DNA from: Isoetes taiwanensis | Taxonomy: Eukaryota > Streptophyta > Lycopodiopsida > Isoetales > Isoetaceae | NCBI GenBank assembly: GCA_021234155.1 | Contig: JAJEKV010000005.1 | Coordinates: 25,850,863-25,914,862 of the forward strand | DNA: 64,000 nucleotides | Direction: 5' to 3' | Part shown: positions 33,130-44,115 of the stretch, one piece after another | Position numbering within the stretch: position 1 is the first letter of the stretch | How the letters are laid out: each line of letters opens with the position of its first letter | Made by a program: the position numbers and the translations under genes | The notes under the pieces: generated by a model | Seen by the model: only the letters and a program-made list of their open reading frames with translations | What the model was told of the DNA's origin: nothing | Databases searched by the model: none

Positions 33130-35382
33130 CTAAGACACGTCCAGAAATAACTTTGTTGTCTCATAGACAAAATAGCTAAGAGCAGCAGACGGAAGTACCT
33201 GAAAGTGGTGGAAGTCATAAGCAAATATTTTAAAAAATAAGCACTAGCATTATTGACTGAGAAAATGCCATAAGATAGGTTTTACTTTATGTTAAGAACT
33301 GCTTACTTCGAATTTCTAGGAGCAAACAAATTTTAATTCAGCTATTTGAGATGTCTCTTCACAAAATTAAGCAGCAAGGAGAGTGTTTTACCTGGAGGAC
33401 ACTAGGCAATAGTCCAGCATAAAGTGCACCTATACCATCCTTCTGAACCATACAATAAACAGTGTGCATCAAACCAAGTCTGCTTGAAGCATCTTGCAAT
33501 TGAAGGTTCCGTCTTACGACTTCAAATGGATATGTCACTGTTTCTGCACATGCTCCTGATATTGCTCCATATAATAGAGTCCTCAATGGCCCTAGATGTA
33601 GCTGGTCATAGTCTTTAACCTCATTCTCTCCTCTTTTCTTTGGCTTGATAGAACTAAGATGAGATGATTTCAAGATGTCATATACGCCATAAAAGACTGC
33701 ACCAGCAGGTGCCATGCTGAGAACGGAAGGCAATAAACCAGCATAAAGGGAGGAAAACCCCTCTCTATGTAAAATGTGGCCCAAGCAACCTCTAACACCA
33801 CCCAGGGCTTCTCCCCCTGGAGCAACAATTCTTGTGCGTATCTGTGAACAAGTTATTATGAGCACCTTGTCCAGGTGATAAAATTTTTGCAGAACTACAA
33901 TAGGAATTGTAAATTTGCAAGCAAGCCATGCATGCACTAGCAAAGCTTAACCATGATAATATTTCCAAGATTTTGAAGTTTTACATTTATCCGATGCAAG
34001 TTGTTAACTATGTGATTAGTATGAGAAGAAATTCCAAAAAAAAAAAAAAACAACAGCTGTGAAAGGGCACTGCATTTTTTCATCTTTTAAGTGCTAAACT
34101 TGGTCATGTATATCATTTCATAATGCCTATTGCCTTTGACCATACTTCATACCGTGGATTTCTCACTGGCACATCGATTATAGCAGAAGTTTTTCTGCCA
34201 AATACCCTCTTAGAGGAAGTGAAAGAGAAGAATCAATAGTTTGTGTACTTGATGGTCCTAAAATATAGCATATAATTTATTTGCAAGTCTATATGCAGAA
34301 GCAGCAGAATTATGCTAAGGTATGCTATAACTGAATCATGAAAATGGATAATGACTTACAGTATCAAGTGGGAAACATATAATAGTTGCTGTGATGCCTG
34401 CAGTAGCCCCTGCTGCAAGCTTCTCAAAATTGGTGACTTCGTTTCTTTTGCTTAGAACTAGAATCTGCTTTCGAAATAGATCATACGCAACAAAGTTGAT
34501 TGACTTGAATGGAGCTGTCCGAAGAATATTCAACAAATTGCCTTTCCAAAATCCCTTTATACCTTCTGTCACCAATATTGTCTTTGCTATCCCTAGTGCA
34601 CCTTGCTTTGAACCTTTGATTATGTACTCTAGTTTCAACCTCTCCAAGGGAGCCACCGCGGTCCTGTTGCATAATTTCTACTTAAAGACTTACTTCTGTT
34701 TGTAATTTAGTTCCTTGAATAATTAAAAGAGAAGACAGAAGGGTGGAGTAGAAAACCTGGAAACCATGGCTGCCAAGACACCAGCAAGCAAGTGCTTTGC
34801 TGTTTTCCAAGCATCTATATGTTGCAATTTAACCCCTGATTTCTTTTGCACCGCACGACCATCCCTTTTGAAAGAAATCAGAGCCTCTCCTTTATTTCCT
34901 TTAAACGCTATGGCTAAAGTTCTCCAACTGGACAATGTTATGCCATAGCCTTCTCTTCCATTCCCTATCTTTCCATCAAAAGTTGCTGCATTTCTGCCTG
35001 TATCTAGGCTTTCACTAGATTCAAAGATGTTGGTGACTTCTGACCGTGAAGAGTTATCAACATTACTCTTTAAACCATGTTCTCCTTGAGCGGTGGTGGA
35101 TCCAAAAAGTGAAACTGATGCGAAACAGGTCAATGAAGGCCCCATTTCTGAAAATTTGGTTGATGGCAGAAAAGATAAAAACGAAGTTACTGGTATTGGA
35201 GATGGAAAGAGAGACTGCCATGGTAACGCGTTATGAAGAACTATTGAGGTTGGAAATAGTAATGACCAACAAGAGTAAGAATCAAGCGGCGCATTTGGAC
35301 AATGGCTTGAAGTGGAAAATGAGTTCGTTAGGGATTGTGCTGATGGTTTTCCACTGATTTCCTCAATCAAGAAACGTGCCAT
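33130..35382 (-). CDS. BTL3: Mitochondrial carrier, BTL3-type adenine nucleotide transporter
   Basis: Complete minus-strand gene with four exons: 35382-34757, 34663-34360, 33841-33392 and 33198-33130 (introns 93, 518 and 193 bp, all GT-AG, all in phase). The CDS of 1,449 bp encodes 482 residues. About 205 N-terminal residues form an extension rich in S/P that I do not recognise, probably targeting or linker sequence. The three Solcar repeats follow, with signature motifs APLERLK, PLDTIR (formed across the exon 2/3 junction) and PFEVVR. Other family features are FWKGNLLNILRTAPFKSINF, APGGEALGGV and the end LPSAALSYFVYETTK. The domain order and wording match plant Brittle1-like BTL3 (Arabidopsis At5g64970 type), predicted to move adenine nucleotides across the inner mitochondrial membrane. 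ATG at 35380-35382 is the first in the frame. No disabling change seen; this is the only intact cellular gene of the window. Confidence 0.9.
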
Positions 35383-36859
35383 TTGGGCTCAAAGAAAACA
35401 ACTATGATCCTATAAAAGTCTCACCTAATGTAACATCGCGCCAGGAATTGCTGAGTTCCATCTATTCAAGAACTGTATATTACAGCGTCAATCAACAACC
35501 CAATGGCAATGAAATTGGGGCATTACCTTCACCACATTATCAATTGCTTCTATACCCACGGCATAGAAGAGCAATGTGAAGTTCCTCATGAATTGCACAG
35601 AGATCAATGTTCCATTCAGTAAATTGAAAGGATGTTTGATCCAAAAGCAGGAGCGCGAGAGCAAGAGGAATCGATAAATAAAGAATAGAATTTAATGAGT
35701 ATCCACGCGGCAGAATTTAGACCCTATTGTTGATGATTTTAGAATTGGAATTTGTATGCTGGGGTCTGGCCACATTGCGACTAAGTGGAAATCAAAGGGG
35801 CATGCAATGCAATTATACCTTTATTATGCTCTTTCTTCAACACATTAGTCCTCAAATAAATATATTTCGGTGCTCTCGGGCCGACTTGAGTGACATTCAA
35901 TTAAATATAGAATAAATATATCTCAGAGTTCAAGGCCGCCTAGAGTTACAAATATATATTTAGTTCAAGGCCCCTCAGAGTTAATGCAAGGTGATTGGGG
36001 GCATGACCCAATAAGCAATGTTGGTGTGGTGTGTGCATCATATGTCTAATCTGTTACATATCCTCCTCCTCCTCTTTATGAGGCTTGTCATTGTGAAAGA
36101 ATTCGCCTAGATTTTTTGGATGCTCCCTTTGATTTAGTCAATGTACCACGAGAACCTTTGGGACTTGAACATAATAGAGTGTCCACTGCGAAAGGGATTC
36201 AAATTCCTATTCTTTTCCATTTTGACAGTTATAGTAGCTAATTCATAATCCACACTGGGGCCGAAAAATAGATCACCAGCTTTAGGGGCAGTGAAAGCCT
36301 TGCTGGCTTCAGCAGCTAAGCCTCAAGAAAAGTCAGAGCCGCAACTGTAACTATAGATGCTATTTTTTTATCCTTTGCTTGGGTTTTGTGAAAATGGAAG
36401 GAAATGCAAATTTATATACAACTGTAGACCTTTTTGAGAACCACACAACTGAAATCCTCTGCCCTGCCTTCTACACCCAAGCTTAAATATGAGAGCACAA
36501 GAGCGCCACAGAACCCCCATAACCTGGTATTGAGCTCCGTCATAGCCAAAGTATTTCAAAGGAGCCGAGAGCCTCTATTAGCTACGCGAGATACATCGTC
36601 GAAAGATGGATCTGCCATAGCATATTTGCAATCTGAGAAGTTCAGCCAACACGCGTCATTGTTGCTTTTTTTTCCCTTAAAATATTGCCTTTTTTTCCCC
36701 TCAAAATGTTACATGTACATGTTAGCTCCAAAATCATCCTCAGCACAGAAAAAATCGACTCAAAAAAAATATTGGAATCAAACAAAATTGAAGTTGTATT
36801 ATATATGTTGTGAAAAGATTCACTCCTACATAAATATATGTAAGTTTAAAGTACACATT
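35383..36859. other. Upstream region of BTL3-like gene; no further gene seen
   Basis: It should contain the promoter and 5' UTR of the minus-strand carrier gene, but no specific TATA or start site can be fixed. The ORF at 36434-36865 has no recognisable domain. A(TATAA)-rich segment 35830-35970 has short repeats (CTCAGAGTT..AAGGC). Confidence 0.4.
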
Positions 36860-37985
36860 TTTTGACCGAAAATATTTGTAATAGTCCTGGCGTCTCGAGA
36901 ACATATAACTTATCCTTGTAATAAAGGAGATCATCTTCCTTTTTATAATGGTGGAAAGCCTCCCTTTCCTTATCTGTTCTCCTTGGATAGACTTTGCCAT
37001 ATCTCCTGAAATTTAGGATCTGCTAGAAAGATCTGCTGTGGATGCCTGGAAAGCACGTTAGCAACTACGTTATGCTTGCACGGCTTATAGACTACTTCAA
37101 AATCATACTCTTCCAGAAACTCCATCCATCGTCACTGTCTCAGATTGAGGCGGGGTTGCGTAAAATATATTGGAGCCTTTGGTGATCTGTATCCAACTGG
37201 AATCATCTGCCAAGTAAATAATGCCTCCAAATGCGCAAGGCACGCATGATGGCAAGTAATTATTGGTCATGCGTGAGGTAACGCTGTTCTACATCATTCA
37301 TCTTCTTGGAATCATAGGCAATCACCCTACCTTCCTGCATTAGTACTCCACCGGTAGCAAAGCCACTTATCCTTCTGAGGATCTGGCAAGGTGAGAACTG
37401 GAGCGGTTGTCAATGCATCCTTCAATGATTGAAATTCGGCCTGCACCTTGTCCTTCCAATGTGCCATCCAATCCCTAACCTTCTCATGTCTTGTAAGGTC
37501 TGCAAGAGGTGCGGCAAACTTAGCAAAGTCTTTAACAAACTTGCGGTAATATCCCACCAAGCCTAGAAAGCTGCGGTCCTCTGACGCATTTGTTGGGGTC
37601 GGCCAATCTTTTACCGCTTCAATCTTGGCCGAATATGTAGCTATTCCCTCCCGTAGAAATAATATGTCCCAAGTAATCAACCTTGGTGGCTGCAAACCTA
37701 CACTTGGAGAACTTGGCATAAACTTGATGATGTCTCAACTTCTGCAAGGCCAACCGAAGATGATGCTCATGATCCTCTAAGGTTTTGCTGTATATGAGGA
37801 TATCATCGAAGAAAATGATGATAAAGTCATCAAGATACTCGTGAAAAACATCGTTCATCAATCTCATGAATATGGCAGGAGTGTTAGTTAGGCCAAATGG
37901 CATAACAGTGAACTCATAATGCCCATAGCGTGTCCAGAATGCGGACTTATGGATGTCATCCTCCGTAATTCTTATTTGTGATATC
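36860..37985 (-). pseudogene. RT (C-terminal part), RNase H and integrase start of the minus-strand gypsy element
   Basis: Read from 37985 downward: [32 protein letters not shown], the RT box [19 protein letters not shown] and VDYLGHIIS. After a frameshift near 37640 come [33 protein letters not shown] and PVLTLPDPQK. Lower down, broken frames encode the RNase H (IAYDSKKMNDVEQRY, TDHQRLQY) and a pre-integrase stretch DDLLYYKDKLYV ending near 36860. Confidence 0.85.
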
Positions 37986-38757
37986 TGATATGGAGCAAGC
38001 ACGGGGGAGTGGTCCACGGCGAATGGGTTATTGGAATATGGTAAAAATTATGGCAAATATTATGTACATGTTATTCCTAAGGTCACCTAATAATATAAAG
38101 CGGCTGAGCTATAACATCAAAATCAAGGGAAACGTCTAACACAACTATAATAACCATTGATATATATGGAAGGGGTCGAGGCACTATCATTGGGATGATT
38201 ATCAGTTGAGGGAGCAGCCATAGATAATATCCCATATGATAAATCATGTAATCTAATTAAAGGCAATGAGCTATTTTGACAACCTGCTAAAAAAGGCTAA
38301 AGTCATGGAGAGATCTATAAATAGAACCTAAAATTCAGTTAGAGATATCTCCATGGCCAGAGCTCCGATTGAGGCGAACTTTACCTCCTTGGGAGTTTAG
38401 TTTCTGAATTAAGTGGCATATCTTGTAGTTCATCCGTATGAGGGAGTAATGGCCGAAAATATGACAAGGAGTCAGAAATTACAGCTACAACGACATTACA
38501 GATTTGCAGCTGCTTTTTGATCTGTGGCTACTTGGAGTAGTGAGATTAGCCTGGAGGGCCAATAATCCAGATGCCAAGATTTTTGTACTTGCCATAGCAC
38601 TCGTGTTTTGCCGTAACCCAGTGGATCCGGTTTGGTGGTTAATGGTGCTACCATATTAATTGTGCATGAATAAAGTTTCTTTAGTCCAGTGTTCTATTAT
38701 TGTGGGTTCCATGATTCTGTGTTGTTAGAACAACCCAAATATACATGAATCGTATCA
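37986..38757 (+). repeat. 5' LTR of the non-autonomous element
   Basis: 772 bp. A TATA box TATAAATAG is at 38316-38324 and AATAAAG near 38678 may serve in RNA 3'-end formation. Partner of 46971-48859 once the LINE and MITE there are removed. Confidence 0.85.
38316..38324 (+). promoter_or_regulatory. TATA box of the 5' LTR
   Basis: TATAAATAG in the middle of the LTR. The same box is at 47828-47836 in the 3' LTR and at 50047-50055 in the related element 49877-51102, which supports it as the U3/R promoter. Confidence 0.55.
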
Positions 38758-38759
38758 AG

Positions 38760-38771
38760 TGGTATCAGAGC
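38760..38771 (+). promoter_or_regulatory. Primer-binding site (initiator tRNA-Met type)
   Basis: TGGTATCAGAGC two bases after the 5' LTR end. Confidence 0.85.
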
Positions 38772-38911
38772 GGAGGTTTGCAAATTCTTTTGGGAACCAT
38801 GGGCAATGGGATCATCAGTGGAATTTGGGACTCTCTAAGCTATGAGAGGAATTAAAGAAGTAAAAAACGATGGAGCTAGGAATCTCCCAGAGGGCCGTAA
38901 AGATCACTATT

Positions 38912-39094
38912 TGTAAGAAACCATGATCGTGGTAGAAATACAAAATATACTGTATTTATACTTTTGTATGTCTTTTGAGACATGACTTTTCATTTTGGGA
39001 CTTATGTCCCCTATTGTACCATTTTTGAGTTACGTAATATAAGAAAGAGTATTAGATAGTAAAAGTGGCATTCTCTCTCTTGGAGTTCCTTTCA
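38912..39094 (+). repeat. 5' LTR of the chromovirus
   Basis: 183 bp, partner of 45542-45725, TG..CA ends, followed two bases later by the tRNA-Met-type primer-binding site. Unusually short for a gypsy LTR. Confidence 0.92.
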
Positions 39095-39096
39095 AT

Positions 39097-39108
39097 TGGT
39101 ATCAGAGC
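39097..39108 (+). promoter_or_regulatory. Primer-binding site of the chromovirus
   Basis: TGGTATCAGAGC, complementary to the 3' end of initiator tRNA-Met. Confidence 0.85.
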
Positions 39109-39140
39109 TTAAAAGATCTAAAGGACAATCAGAAGATTTG

Positions 39141-39143
<3 letters not shown>

Positions 39144-39175
<32 letters not shown>

Positions 39176-39383
39176 TATTTTAACGTCACGCCACTAGGCA
39201 GCATCCAACTGGACATGTGACCACACACCACACTACATTGCTCGGTTGGGCCCTGCCCCCAACCACCTTACATTGCGTCTGTTAGGATTTGACCCCTAAC
39301 AGTACCGAGTGCGATTCTGGGCGGTCTCGAACTCGAGACCACATTGCTAAGGAACTAGTGTGTTACCACTAGACCAAACGCCC
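39144..39383 (-). mobile_element. tRNA-Gly-like SINE in the chromovirus leader
   Basis: On the minus strand from 39383: GGGCGTTTGGTCTAGTGGTA (A-box region identical in style to tRNA-Gly) and, 40 nt on, GGTCTCGAGTTCGAGACC (T-arm/B box, 39322-39339). About 170 bp of tRNA-unrelated body follows, and the far end is a (TATC)n run, written on the plus strand as GATA repeats at 39144-39175. This is the standard layout of a tRNA-derived SINE with a microsatellite tail. No target duplication is evident, possibly because of flanking short repeats. Confidence 0.65.
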
Positions 39384-39500
39384 AGAGCAAACTCAAAACC
39401 AGGTGAGTCTTTCCTGCTAAACTCAAAACCAGAGCAAACTCAAAACCAGAGCAAACGCCCAGAGCAAACTCAAAACCAGAGCAAACTCAAAACCAGGTGA
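39384..39500 (+). repeat. Short tandem repeats next to the SINE
   Basis: AGAGCAAACTCAAAACC occurs several times, partly with GGTGAGTCTTTC, at 39384-39505. Confidence 0.8.
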
Positions 39501-39659
39501 GTCTTTCGTTTCTAGAATTAAATTATGCTATGGACAAATGAAAAGGAAACGTAAGAAATTTCGAATAGAATTGTAATAAGAATAATAGGAACAGCATTCC
39601 GCAAGATCTGCCTTAAAAAATCCATGGCATTTCCGGCCAAAATCCATGTGCTTTAAGCA

Positions 39660-39890
39660 AGCTGGCTAAAAATCTGAACAAGAACCCTTAAAGAAATCTC
39701 GCAAGAATATCTGTGTAAGACCCCTCAGGTAGCAAAATCTGTGTAAGAACCCTGTCGACTGCAAATACTTGCAAGAAGGCTTCGTACCTGCAAATCTGTA
39801 CAAGAAGCCTGCCGAAAATCCGTGCAAGAACCCTGCCGACTGCAAATACCTGCAAGAACGCTTCATATCTGCAAATCTGCGGCAGGGACA
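39660..39890 (+). repeat. Degenerate ~90-bp repeats in the chromovirus leader
   Basis: AAGAACCCTG(T/C)CGACTGCAA, ATACTTGCAAGAAGGCTTC and TACCTGCAAATCTGT recur two to three times. The repeats produce long open frames on both strands that have no other sign of being genes. Confidence 0.7.
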
Positions 39891-40249
39891 TTGCAAATAC
39901 TTTCGGACCCTAAACCTTGCAGCGAGGGAACAAGAAATCGGCCTTCGGATCTGGGCTCAAATCGGACCTTCTGCAAAGAAAACCGGCAAGACTTGGCCGG
40001 ATTCGAAGAACACACCAAACACCTGCAACTTGCCGTTCCGGGCAGCACCCGCTACAGGAAGAGTAGATGAAACCCTCCAGGATAAGATCAAAATCAGAAA
40101 TTAAAATAAGACAACTTTCTTGAGATTCTTCTAACCTTCAAAAATTTATTTTGAATTTATTAAAGCTTCCAAAATTCTTTTGAAACTTTTAAGATTAAGA
40201 AGCTTGTGCTACGTTAAAATAACCTAGTGCATTTTGAAGGCTATTTAAG

Positions 40250-41635
40250 ATGCCTAAGGAAGACAAGCCACGGGTGGTGCCAACGCGCTCCCCGTATCCT
40301 TTAAGAAAAGACGGCCCTCTAAAAGAACCTAGTACCACTCCAACGGTGGGGGCATCTCCCCCTAGAGACCCACCCAAAGAAAGCGATACCAAGCCAGAGG
40401 CAAGCACTTCAGCTCCTCCTGATACGGAAACGCTTCAGGATGTTAAACGTGAAGACGATAAACATGAGAAACCTGAGGACTCTAAGCATGGGGACCGCTT
40501 GGACGTGGACTTGGAGGGAGAGGACTTCGATATCGGGGACCCTCTCCAAGAGGAAATGTATGACCTGCGTGCGCAACTTCATACTATGGCTGCCCAACTC
40601 GCCGAGTTACGAAGTGAAGGAGGCCGTAGGCGCAGGCGTGATGAGGACTCAGACGAAGATGAAGAGAAGGGAGATAGACAAAAAGGCAAAGAGGAACCCA
40701 ACGACTTCTCTCCAGAGGTTAAACAATTATACCACCTTTTAAAAAGAGATAAGAAATCTTATATTCCTCCTTTGCCTAAACCATATAATGGGGCTACAAA
40801 TAAAACGATCCTCTCCGATTGGATTTTTAAAATGGAACAATATTTTCAATCTGCCGAAACCCCAAACTCGAAGAAGGTCCTTTGTGCCTCAAACTCCTTA
40901 GAAAAGGATGCCTTGTCATGGTGGCGACGCCATACCATGGCTGTCCAACTAGGCCAGGCACATAAGATTGAAACATGGCCAAAGTTTATTAAGAAATTAC
41001 GAAACTATTTCATACCTTCTAATGCCGATCTCAAATTGAGGGATAAGTTACATGAATTACGCCAAACAGGAAGCATTGCTTCCTATGTGCAAGATTTTAC
41101 ATCCTGTGTTTTGGAGATTGAGGATCTAACGGAGAAGACGAAGCTGCATCAATTTCTTTGGGGACTAAAGAAGTATGTAAGAAGAGAAGTTGAGAAATCA
41201 TCTCCTGAAGATCTTCAAGATGCGATTGAACTCGCTGAGGCAGTAGCAGATTTCATACCTGATCATGATCAAAAAGGTATTGATCGAAATGCTTCAATTC
41301 GAATTTCCTCTAATAATAATAATCCTCACCAAAGTTCTTTTAAGAATGATAATAAACCTGTCTTCAAGAAACTTAATGATCGACAAAAGACAGAGTACAG
41401 ACAAAAAGTCTTATGTTATATATGTGGAAAAGGTGGGCATATGTTTTATCAATGCGCCCATAAGAAATCTAAGAGCAATACTAAGAATGAAGGGGATAAC
41501 CCTAAGAACAACGATAAGAAAAGTAAGAATACAGGATCCAACAATGTGGTATTTGTGGGGGTCGCCCAAGTAAAAGACACCCCATTTTTACCAAACGACA
41601 CTTTTAACATCAAGGGGTCCTTAAGAGGTCAGTAG
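40250..41635 (+). CDS. Gag polyprotein of the chromovirus
   Basis: 461 codons, intact. The proline/charged N-terminus (to ~residue 100) is followed by an acidic/basic stretch and a Retrotrans_gag domain at about residues 160-340 (ILSDWIFKMEQYF, KDALSWWRRHTMA, LRNYFIPSNADLKLRDKLHE, DLTEKTKLHQFLWGLKKYV). A single CCHC knuckle CYICGKGGHMFYQC lies near residue 390. The frame ends at TAG 41633-41635 and continues open behind it into the protease (FIILVDSGCSHNFIS), so gag and protease are in the same frame separated by one stop. Confidence 0.9.
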   Translation: MPKEDKPRVVPTRSPYPLRKDGPLKEPSTTPTVGASPPRDPPKESDTKPEASTSAPPDTETLQDVKREDDKHEKPEDSKHGDRLDVDLEGEDFDIGDPLQEEMYDLRAQLHTMAAQLAELRSEGGRRRRRDEDSDEDEEKGDRQKGKEEPNDFSPEVKQLYHLLKRDKKSYIPPLPKPYNGATNKTILSDWIFKMEQYFQSAETPNSKKVLCASNSLEKDALSWWRRHTMAVQLGQAHKIETWPKFIKKLRNYFIPSNADLKLRDKLHELRQTGSIASYVQDFTSCVLEIEDLTEKTKLHQFLWGLKKYVRREVEKSSPEDLQDAIELAEAVADFIPDHDQKGIDRNASIRISSNNNNPHQSSFKNDNKPVFKKLNDRQKTEYRQKVLCYICGKGGHMFYQCAHKKSKSNTKNEGDNPKNNDKKSKNTGSNNVVFVGVAQVKDTPFLPNDTFNIKGSLRGQ

Positions 41636-41940
41636 TTTATTATTCTAGTAGACTCAGGGTGCTCTCATAATTTTATTTCACGCACCATGGCCACTAAGTT
41701 AAGACTCCCACGACCAGCCACTTGATGTCCAAGTCGCCGACGGGAGTTCTCAAATCTCCTCTGATAAAGTAGAGGACATCACCTACCGAATTCAGACTTT
41801 TCATGCACGAGATTCTTTTGCTGTCATGGAATTGACTCATATATTGATATGATTATCGGTCAAGAGTGGTTGTGGAAGTATGATCCGTTCATCAGCTTTC
41901 GAAGACATATTATGAAACTTCAGGTGGACGGAAAAAGATA
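41636..41940 (+). pseudogene. Aspartic protease of the chromovirus, frameshifted
   Basis: The catalytic box LVDSGCSHNF directly follows the gag stop. The frame breaks at about 41720. A second frame continues PLDVQVADGSSQISSDKVED, and after a further break MIIGQEWLWKYDP (the conserved IIG..WL motif). Confidence 0.8.
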
Positions 41941-43482
41941 TGAATTGCAAGGAGAGCGCGATTTACCATCGACTCCATTACTCTCAGCCACCTCAATTGT
42001 TTACCTTACTTGTACATGATAAAGCATATGAAAATGAGGAAACTAAGAAGGGTGTTGACTTTTCCGTCTTTCCACCTACATTTCCTCTTCATGAATTTAA
42101 GACCTTTCTGATGCAGGACTCCAGTCCGGAGCTACCTCCACGAAGGAGTGTGGACCATGCGATTGACATTGCTCCGGGGTCCGCTCCTCCATCTCGAGCT
42201 CCATATCGAGTCTCACATCAAGAATCTTTGGAGATCGAGCGTCAGCTTGCCGATCTTCTTGAGCGAGGTTATATCCGCCCAAGTCGTAGTCCTTACGGTG
42301 CACCTATGTTATTGGTAAAGAAAAAAGACAAGAGCATGCGGCTTTGTGTGGATTATCGTGCGCTCAACAAGATAAGCATCAAGAATCGATACCTGCTGCC
42401 ACGTATTGATGATTTTAGATCGTCTTCAAGGTAGCAAATATTTTTCTAAGATTGATTTGAAAAGCGGATATCATCAGATAAGGATTAAAGAAGGTCATGA
42501 ACATAAGACGGCCTTTAGAACACACTTTGGTCACTATGAATATATGGTTATGCCTTTTGGTCTAACTAATGCTCCTGCCACATTTATGGCAGCCATAAAT
42601 GATCTATTTCGTGACCATCTTCAGAAGGGTGTTATTGTGTATCTCGATGACATTCTTGTGTATTCTAAGAACCTAGAAGAGGTAAAAGTTGTTTTGACTC
42701 TATTGCAAAAACATAAATATTTTATTAATCCTAAGAAAAGTTTCTTCTTTAGAGATCATATTGAATACTTGGGACATTTTATCTCTGCCCAGGGAATTTC
42801 AATTGATTCACAGAAGGTTATGGCAATACGCACATGGCCTGTACCAAAGAACCAACATGATGTAAGATCCTTTCTTGGACTTGCAAGTTTTTATCATAAG
42901 TTTGTTAAGAATTTCTCTCTAGAAGCAACACCTTTGACTAATTTGTTGCGTAAGAATGTTCCATTTCGATGGACTCAACAAGCTGAACGAAGCTTTATGA
43001 ACCTTAAGAATGCATTAACAATGGCTCCTATTTTGACCATTGCAGATCCTCACAAGCCTTATGATGTTATGACAGATGCAAATGATTATGGAATCGGAGC
43101 TGTATTAATGCAAGAAGGAAAAGTTATTGCTTATGAAAGTCATAAGTTTTCTAGTGCAGAAGCTAATTATTCTGTTTATGATAAAGAATTTCTAGCTATG
43201 ATTTATGCTCTCCAGAAATGGAAGCATTACTTAATGAATGCTCACTTCTGTGTTAAAACTGACCATCAAGCTTTACGCTATTATTCCACACAACTTGTTA
43301 TGAATAAACGACAAGCAAGATGGCTCGCATTCATAGCCAACTTCCAGCCCTTTGAGATCATTTACATTCCTGGAAGTAAGAATGTAGTGGCAGATGCTCT
43401 AAGTCGAAGAGCTCATGCTAATGAAATTGGGGTTGCAATAGAAGTTGTAATTGAACCTGTACTTTTATTCCACATTGGTTAA
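41940..43482 (+). pseudogene. Reverse transcriptase and RNase H of the chromovirus, one frameshift
   Basis: The first frame (to 42434) holds the RT start: [40 protein letters not shown] and [15 protein letters not shown]. After a one-base shift at about 42410, the frame 42406-43482 runs through KYFSKIDLKSGYHQIRIKEG, the YLDDILVYS catalytic box, LGHFISAQGI and FLGLASFYHKFVKNFS. The RNase H follows (TDANDYGIGAVLM, YDKEFLAMIYAL, KTDHQALRYY, ADALSRR). The stop at 43480-43482 is beyond the normal RNase H end, in foreign sequence. Confidence 0.9.
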
Positions 43483-44115
43483 TTGTATAAAGTTGTTAGT
43501 CTATTGTTATTATACGGGTATGTTATATTGTTGATTTTACTTGTTGAGTGTCATGTTTTGGCATTGTTGAGTGTCATGTTTTGGTTGCTTCAAAATGTAT
43601 CTTTTGAAGATTAGTCTGTTACTACACAAATGGCACAATGCGTATCTATCTCCAACTGGTTTGGTGAAAATCTGTAACAGCACTCCTTGATTATCCTTAT
43701 CCACCAGAATTCCACATTCCTCATAGAGTTTCAACTGCAATGCATATAAGATATCATCAACCCGATGTGGCAGTTCCTTATAATAGGTTGGATAGACATA
43801 AGCATAAGCATAAAGACTCCAACATCAGACCTCATACGCATCTCCTTTAAAGTGAAAAATATATCTTCACAAATTAAGGCAAGATGCTGCAATCCAGGGC
43901 CTTCGTTGTGCTCAATGTATGTTAAAATTTGTGATTTGTATAGATGTCAAAAAAAACGTTGGGCGTCTTTTGGAGACCATGCAGGATGAGAAGAAACAAA
44001 TTCAATTTTTGTCACAAGTGCAGAGGAACCATAAGGGGCAATAATGGCAAAAAGTAGATCATTTGACGTGATAGCATAGCTACAGCTGCAGTAGAGATAA
44101 TTTTATGTGATAATA
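43483..44115 (-). pseudogene. HPPD: Antisense HPPD (4-hydroxyphenylpyruvate dioxygenase) gene fragment inside the chromovirus
   Basis: Between RNase H and integrase lies ~600 bp without retroelement homology. On its minus strand three pieces of HPPD appear in the right order: NDLLFAIIAPYG (near 44060; compare the family's SGDLRF.FTAPY), then QILTYIEHNEGPGLQHLALI with CEDIFFTLKEMRMRS (43930-43850), then CGILVDKDNQGVLLQIFTKP with VGDR (43715-43640). HPPD is the Fe(II) dioxygenase of tyrosine breakdown and tocopherol/plastoquinone synthesis. Frameshifts and a large internal deletion make this a relic. The phrase TTGTTGAGTGTCATGTTTTGG is duplicated at its low end (43541-43580). It was probably acquired by the element or inserted into it; boundaries are approximate. 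Confidence 0.8.

Noticed and set aside
33130-35382. Processed or broken carrier pseudogene
   Set aside because: All four exons join in phase with GT-AG introns and a complete three-repeat carrier results, so it is treated as an intact gene.
39666-40104. Overlapping ORFs on both strands before the chromovirus gag
   Set aside because: They arise from tandem repeats in the leader; all are repetitive and none resembles a retroviral protein.
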